From Mactromeris polynyma (Eukaryota > Mollusca > Bivalvia > Venerida > Mactridae), in assembly GCA_032209605.1 (NCBI GenBank), contig JASFXZ010000035.1:3849001-3913000 (forward strand): DNA of 64,000 nucleotides, read 5' to 3'. The translations under genes were made by a program, and so were the position numbers. A model generated the notes under the pieces. That model saw nothing but the letters and a program-made list of their open reading frames with translations, was not told the DNA's origin and made no database searches. This document shows, one piece after another, positions 57,606 to 64,000 of this stretch; positions within the stretch are counted from its first letter, which is position 1; each line of letters begins with the position of its first letter.

Positions 57606-58084
57606 TGTACATTTATAACGTTACATGATGTTCATGACAATAAGTTCATACATTGTATAACTCATACAAATATACAAAGACGTTTCTAATAAGTATAACA
57701 CTTTCATCTTGATTTTCTTCAAAGCAAACTAATATCTGCCACACTTTGTGGTTTCGTTTGGCCTTCATCATTATATTTGTACAAGGAGCGTTCTGAAGTG
57801 TTTGTTGTAGACAATCAATCAACGTAAGTTTTTAAAATATCGTTAAGAATGATTTTACTGTGTAGGACATGAGGAATATATTGTAATAATGACAGATGTA
57901 TAGAGATGGAGATTTGTTATTATCAACTTGTAGTGAATAGGAGTTCTTTCAAATCAACCATAATTTCCAATTCAAAGTCATATTTAAGTTATATTGTTGT
58001 CTTAAATATTGAAACGAACTTCTAGCCAAATTGTAAGTTTTAGATAAATCGTGTATTCGTTTTGCAAGTATATATCTTCTAAAT
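57606..58084. other. Spacer between the duplicated copies
   Basis: No feature recognised. The short open frames have no splice-site support. Confidence 0.35.
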
Positions 58085-60705
58085 GTTTGCAAAGCTATTT
58101 GCAGTAAAGCTAAACACCAATCGTTCGTTGGTAAAACATTAGCACACACTTAAGATCACAAATGTCTAAAATAGTAAATTGTTTTCACTCAGAAACGTAG
58201 AACGTGACCTAATGTTTATGAGGTCCATGTACCTGAGAGTAAAATTGATCGTATTAATTAAACTGCACAGTTCGATGTGTGTATACATTGCATTAGGGCT
58301 GATCAAAGTGGGTGATGGCATATGGAAAATCTGAACACTGGTCGTTAGTTAGGCGCGGGTGGTGTTCATCTAATGTAAAATACGTGACCATTACACCTGT
58401 GTCAGACACGGTCCCCTGTAAAAAAACAGCCAGGCGCTATTATTTCTCACTAAGTAAAATGTACTGACATAAGATAATCGTTCGGTAATTGTTTCACATA
58501 ATTTACTTTCTGGGGATGTGCGTTTCTGACGCAATCTATTGTTTACTTACCAAGGTTTATTAGCTTAATGAAGTGTGCACGTATTTGCACTTCAATGGCT
58601 AGAACTATGAATTTATCTTCTTCCTCAATACATACGCCTACTTCGGTTTGTGTACTTACAGTAATGAATAACAATTGGTAATATATCGGTATAAGCGTAT
58701 TATAAACACGCGCTGATCATTGTTATATGCACACACGTTTATTTGCAAATTAAAGCCGTTAAACATTATATAAAATCAAACCACAACAAAACGATGCACT
58801 AGTTAAATCAAATTGCATGATCTTCAGCTTTATTGACAATGATGATCATTTAGAATATAGTTCAACCATTACCCAAGATGGTGTGTCCATGTTTGGAGCT
58901 CAAACACACAATCACAAATCGTCACCAGTACTGTATAATTGGTGTTCCTGAAACGCAGCGCAATTGAAATTATCTTACTTAGTCCGCCGTATGTTTACTA
59001 CAATGTATAATTATACACTCGATAAATGAATACACAATCGAACTCATCACACAACTGATGTTCCTTTTTGCGAATTTCGCGACCATTTCACTCATGACCA
59101 ATCGTTTTCTTTCTTGATTGTATAAACAAGATTGCATACATTTTAAGAAGTTATGGTTTCGTTATAGTGTACATGCAACCTCCCAGGAATGCTCTCTTCA
59201 ACAACATAATCGTACCCGTAAACATACTTTCAATGTAACTTCTATATGGAACAACCAGCAAAAAATGTGCATTCTCCAAAAGATGTTGCTCTGAAGCGGT
59301 TGTACTGTATCCTATGTAGTACCACTTAATATTCTCATAAATGTTAGACTTAAACATTTTGATTTGGAGTTTTGTTAGCTCGTGATGTCGTCTATATGTA
59401 TAATTAATTGATTCATCTAGTTGCATACCATCAGAACTTCATGTACTTGCCTGTTCTGCAGTGTCTTGTAATGTTCGGTATTTGCCAAACAGTCTATTTT
59501 GTGAATGTTTTTTTGTGAAATGTTTAAGACGTTTGGTAATACAGAATGTGTGATTATGTTGTGAAAAAATTCCGATGGCTCGTAGGGAGAGCGTTTGTCT
59601 CGATGCGGAAAGTCGCTGATTCGAGCCCCGATCGCTACAATGCAACGTCGTGAACAATGGCAATGTTTTTACACCGACTACGTAGGAGTGTGCCTTCTTG
59701 TGACTCTCACATTTGCAACTGTGTTTATTTTTGCCGCATCTGTTGTCGGTGAGCGCAACATAGTTGTCACATTGGCGGTTCGATGTATGTGCGTGCGTGT
59801 CTGCGTGCGGACAAATACACATTTATTTCGAGATTTTCAAATTACTAGGCACAAATTTAATGTAAATGATGAGTCTGTGTCTTCGCGCGCAAGAACCATG
59901 TCCGAATCTCAAAGGTCAAGGTCACACTAAGAGGTCAAATGTCAAAATGGGTTTAAAACGTCTTGTTCAGAAATAAAGGGCAATTTTCAAATTAGTTGGC
60001 ACCTACAAGTATGTTCACGATAAGTCGGTGTGTCATGTCTTAAGCAAATGTCAAGGTCACGCCGCTTGGAGGTTAAACTTAAAAACATGGGTATCTGCTG
60101 ATTAGAATTATATAAAAGCATTATCTGCATGTTGTGTCAATTAGTTGTCCATAGGCATGTAGTTGTATTAAGTAGTCAAGAACGTTTTTGTATCTTTCAT
60201 TTTTTTACAATATGTAATCAAGTTAATAAGCACCTTCAAAGTTATTGGAAAAGTCATTCAGATTTTGGAGTAAGGGATTTATGTGGAGAAATACATAAGC
60301 ACTTTGCATCCAATTACATATTTCCTTTTTATATTTCATTATGCATACAGAAATGGTAATGTGTATATAAAACAAGAAAGAAAAACAAACACAACAGTTT
60401 ACATGTATATACAAAACAAATGTGTATAAAAATTGTTAAAGTTGATACAACTACAAAGTACACCCTGTACATTTAAACATTACATTGTTTATCCCGCACA
60501 TTTTTTACGGATATTCATTTTACAACACAGATAATGCTTTAATAGTCAATACTGGTACAATCTGGTATACCAATGCAGAGACATATCGATTTACTTGTTA
60601 CATGAACGATAACATTGGTTGGATATTGTTGATTTAATTGCAAGGCTGTATTCTGGAGCTCTATTGTGAACGTACTAAAACATTTTAGCCTATTTACGGA
60701 TCGTA
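58085..60705 (+). repeat. Duplicated PTPR upstream flank, copy B
   Basis: From 58256 it parallels copy A. Its first part (58085-58255, with TTTTCACTCAGAAACGTAGAA) parallels 52720-52870 inside PTPR intron 1. The region that holds the signal-peptide exon in the gene (52968-53043) is absent from this copy. It carries the same SINE (59570-59640) and a GGTCAAGGTCACACTAAGAG motif at 59911. Confidence 0.75.
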
Positions 60706-60904
60706 TTTGTATTATCAAGATCATTTACGCGGTGACAACGGTACATTATCTAACATTGTATAAACTAATACATGTGTGTACAATATCTGTTCTTCAAAGT
60801 ATAATTTAAAAACAGCATGTCAAGTACTTAATGTTGCCATCACGAATAAATACATTTTCTACATAATTATATTTTATTGATAGAATATTTGATGGATATA
60901 TTTT

Positions 60905-61085
60905 TTCCCGCTTAACCTCTCCTGTTATGAATTCCCTCTCACTTTTGACACCCCCTTCTAGTGTTCTTAATCAGCCAGGTAATTTGTTATCACTCCATCC
61001 CTTACTACTCGTGTATGTTTGCTGGTTTTAACTTGGGATCTGTGGGTTGGGGCATTGTCGGGTGAATGTTACGTTTAATCCATAT
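60905..61085 (+). repeat. Family R6 dispersed repeat
   Basis: CCCGCTTAACCTCTCCTG, CTTTTGACACCCCCTTCTAG and TGTGGGTTGGGGCATTGTCG are diverged R6 phrases. Confidence 0.5.
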
Positions 61086-63179
61086 TCATAATGTAATACT
61101 TACAATATCCTCTAACACGTATGTAGATGATTGGAAACCGAAAGAGTCAATATATTAATATCAATATAAATACTACATTGTGTTAATAGACTTATAATAT
61201 CTACATATTTATTGACATACTATATTATAGTCGCGTAATATTTACCTGGCACTCAATGAGTATTTTTCTTCGGCGATAATTGACAAATGTACGAAGAGCG
61301 ACTATCGATATACGTGTAATAATCTGTGTAAAATGTATGGGTGTGAGTTAAAAGATGTCTGATAAATACTCCACAAGCATGTCACGATATCCATACCATT
61401 TACATACAATAATTCGAACCGAGTACCACAGCTCTACGTCACAGGCATAAATTGGAAATTGTGGGAAGGGAAATGATTATTATTTTAACATCGTTTAGAT
61501 TATCTTTGTTATGATCTATTATCTCTTCTGCAGTGTTAGAAAGTGGTAAGTTGAGCGTTAAATTACAAAAGCATGTTTATCTATATCACAACACAGCTAA
61601 TAAGATTTAAAAAATATATTGTTATGCCTAACGATACCTTGAACTGTAGTGGTTTGCTACTTTAATAATCCAGTTATAGTCCGCCAAGGATAATTTAATA
61701 TTTACAGATATGCGTAGTCAGATCAGAGTAGTCTACTGTTGTAAAATAGGTTTAACATATTAAAATGCATTGATCAAAGTAAATACATATGTAGTGCTAT
61801 ACCAACAGACCACGAATTAGCTGTGGCGTAAGGAATAGAGCGATTTGCATGAATATTCTATTGTAAGTACTGCACGTCTTTTCGTGCTCGTTTTTTTGTT
61901 AAAATAGTTTAGTTTGCACAAAGACATCAATATGCCATTATGAGAGAAACGTTTATGAATATACGTCTTACGCTCATCACATAAAACACAATATGTTTCA
62001 GCGCCATTTTTGTGTATTTTTAATCCTATAATTTCATCAATCCTCATATGTAAAAGAAATGAAATAATTTAAGAAATAAAAAGTGAACACAAAACTGAAG
62101 AAAAATATTTGATAGATATCCATCCGGATTCGAACTTCCAACTTTTGTGAAAAGACATGCGTGCACTCTACCTCAATGCCACTATTCTATACGTAACATA
62201 TATGTATTTGTTATAGTGTAAGTATGCAATGATTTCAGTTCATAATGTACTTGTGATTCTCCTATAGCGGATTATACCAAATCTTCCCGCCTTTCACATT
62301 ATCCTTGGTGGACTATAATTAGCATTGTCCTAGGGTGAAAGTTTGTTACAAACAAATGACATAACTACGAATTTCGCTTGTTCCACACTTCAACAGAGTA
62401 TGATTGTAAGCCTAATATCTTCAACATAGTTTGCACAAGTATTTTCCTTTTCAGTAGTCAATTAAAAGATTAGTAGTGGATCTTTCTTCATTAACAATGC
62501 TTTACTCTGTAGGGTATGGGGAATAAATGTTACTTACAACAGCTCAATAGAGCTAGATATTAAAAGTGGTATGTTCGGATTGTAGTGAACAGCTGTAATT
62601 TGAAATGTGACGAGTGATTTATTCAACCTATATTGCCACAGTTTAATTCAGGGTTACACTGATGTCCAAGTTGATACAAAGAACATGTGGCAGATGATAC
62701 ACTATTTGTTGTCTTGTCATTTCTCAGCATTTATTTGTTCATATGCTGTGTCGTCCCTTTGGTTTCTTGTACTTAATTCTTCATATTCTGAAATGTTTAA
62801 AACACATATAGTTATATCTGGCATCGTCAGTTTTAAAACGTCCAAGTTATTAATTTTAATTATTAATTTGATATTTAAAGGTTAAGCCACATTCTGATGT
62901 TAATGATCTAGTTAAAGGGAGCGAAGTCGGTATAAGGCTGCTTGTTCCTTCGTGCTGGATTAATTACAGTGTGTCTTTTGTTTTGTACGTAATGGTTAAT
63001 TGCTTTTAATGATTAGATACTGCCTACTTAGTCAAGTTATGTATATATGTTTGAAATCAATGACCATATAACGATCAAATGTGAGGTTAGCTTGCTGTTT
63101 TATCGATTCAAACCCCCAGAATTTGAACTGACAGTTCGAAGCCTGTAATTCGCTGTATGGTTATTATTTCATTTGTGTG
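61086..63179. other. Intergenic stretch
   Basis: AT-rich. A tRNA-like SINE fragment is visible on the minus strand at 62130-62195 (TGGCATTGAGGTAGAGTG, then GGAAGTTCGAATCC). No gene supported. Confidence 0.4.
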
Positions 63180-63535
63180 ATTTAAATGTATGCTACATTC
63201 CCTTTCCCCTGTGTATTTATTTCACTTTAAATAGTGTTGAGGTTTTTTCCTGACCATTTTAGGCTTATTGTTGACAGCTCTCTTGACTTGTCCCGTGATC
63301 TTTTTCATCCAATAATTGCCATCCATTAATTTCCACCCTCCTTCACTGTCCACATTGATTCTCCAAGTTATTCCTTATGGGCTGCCAGGCCATTCCTTGC
63401 GCCTCTGTTCCCTAAAATATTTACCCTTTAACCTCCTCAATCGCCTTATGTTGAATGGATTGTTGTTCTCCTGGAGGTCTGTGAGGGGATGCACGGTCTT
63501 ATGCATGTGGCGTTCCCTGTAGCAATTAATTCTCT
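63180..63535 (+). repeat. Family R6 dispersed repeat, longest copy
   Basis: TGCTACATTCCCTTTCCCC, CTTGACTTGTCCCGTGATC, CTTCACTGTCCACATTGATTC, CCTCTGTTCCCTAAAATATTT, TGTTGTTCTCCTGGAGGTCTG and CCCTGTAGCAATTAATTCTC. It shows the full R6 unit of about 350 bases. Confidence 0.75.
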
Positions 63536-63635
63536 GCCTAGTATCTGTTTTATGTTTATGCAACTTGTATTTACCAAATAGGATATACTCAGATTATTTA
63601 TATTCACAAGCGATGGCAACATTTTAAGCATCATA

Positions 63636-63888
63636 ACTGAAACTATTAAATGAGCGCTGCTGTGGGATTGACAACTTCTTTTGCAAGAGACGTCATTTCA
63701 AGAAAACGCAACATGTAGTGTCACTATTTTCAAGCGGGAAACAATATTTACTCTTCGTTTTCATATTGCCAAATGCGACAAATAGTGCTTACTGTCAGTA
63801 TATGGTGACGTCATATGTGACGTTTTCTTGAAATGACGTCACTTAAAGATGATTTTGGAAATCGTACCGCGGCGCCCAAATATAAATA
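63636..63888. mobile_element. CRE-type MITE, compact copy
   Basis: The left end GAGCGCTGCTGTGGGATTG and, inverted, the right end GGGCGCCGCGGTACGATTTCC are followed inward by GACGTCATTTCAAGAAAACG on both sides. TGACGTCA occurs at 63806 and 63834. The whole 250-base unit can fold on itself. Confidence 0.75.
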
Positions 63889-64000
63889 TATTGATTCAAA
63901 TTTATTACATAAACGACATCGCATATATTCGAAATTCATAAGCAACAGTTTTAGCAAGTCCAATGTATCTATACCTTGTTGAGTCTGAATGTTGGCCTCA

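Noticed and set aside
59595..59930. 111-codon plus-strand frame
   Set aside because: Spans a tRNA-derived SINE and repeat DNA; the counterpart in copy A (56.5-56.9 kb) is not open.

Overview
The window looks like AT-rich nuclear DNA from a lophotrochozoan animal, most likely a bivalve mollusc. This is an inference from three things: GT-AG spliced genes with long introns, the gene content (a Mab-21/cGAS-like protein in one large exon, and a receptor tyrosine phosphatase with an EGF/furin-like ectodomain), and a very dense population of short inverted-repeat elements and satellites. No operon, prokaryotic or viral gene was seen.

Layout. 1-5.4 kb: satellites (27, 78 and 39 bp units), foldback elements and a possible solo LTR. 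5.4-17.3 kb: a minus-strand gene of unknown function, reconstructed from four phase-0 exons, whose introns are filled with satellites (32, 17, about 20-32, 79 and 25 bp units), a tandem duplication of about 0.93 kb and a 1,180 bp element with perfect 38 bp terminal inverted repeats. 17.3-25.5 kb: dispersed repeats, a 16-copy 55 bp array and one weak orphan exon. 25.5-28.0 kb: an intact 702-codon Mab-21/cGAS-like nucleotidyltransferase gene on the plus strand, with a splice acceptor just before its ATG. 28-34.4 kb: foldback elements and repeats. 34.4-36.3 kb: a plus-strand class A GPCR gene, split by one intron and broken by a one-base frameshift before TM5. 36.3-38.9 kb: mostly featureless. 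39.0-53.0 kb: a minus-strand receptor protein tyrosine phosphatase gene of 19 coding exons, all joined in consistent phase (about 1,287 codons): signal peptide, cysteine-rich EGF/furin-like ectodomain in one 1.76 kb exon, TM helix, acidic juxtamembrane region with two YxN motifs, active D1 and degenerate D2. 53-64 kb: its upstream flank, partly duplicated in tandem, then repeats and a CRE-bearing foldback element.

The protein genes are unrelated in function. Two (Mab-21 and PTPR) belong to families that are expanded in bivalves and linked to innate sensing or signalling. The strongest structural theme is that non-autonomous inverted-repeat elements seed local satellites from their own ends: the 17 bp array comes from one family and the 79 bp array from another. 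The elements also carry ready-made transcription-factor palindromes such as TGACGTCA. No wholly new protein system was found. The items most worth a second look are the reconstructed PTPR with its collapsed terminal intron, the Mab-21 protein with its TPR-like tail, the frameshifted GPCR, and the element-derived satellites. Dispersed-repeat boundaries were read by eye and are approximate to a few tens of bases.
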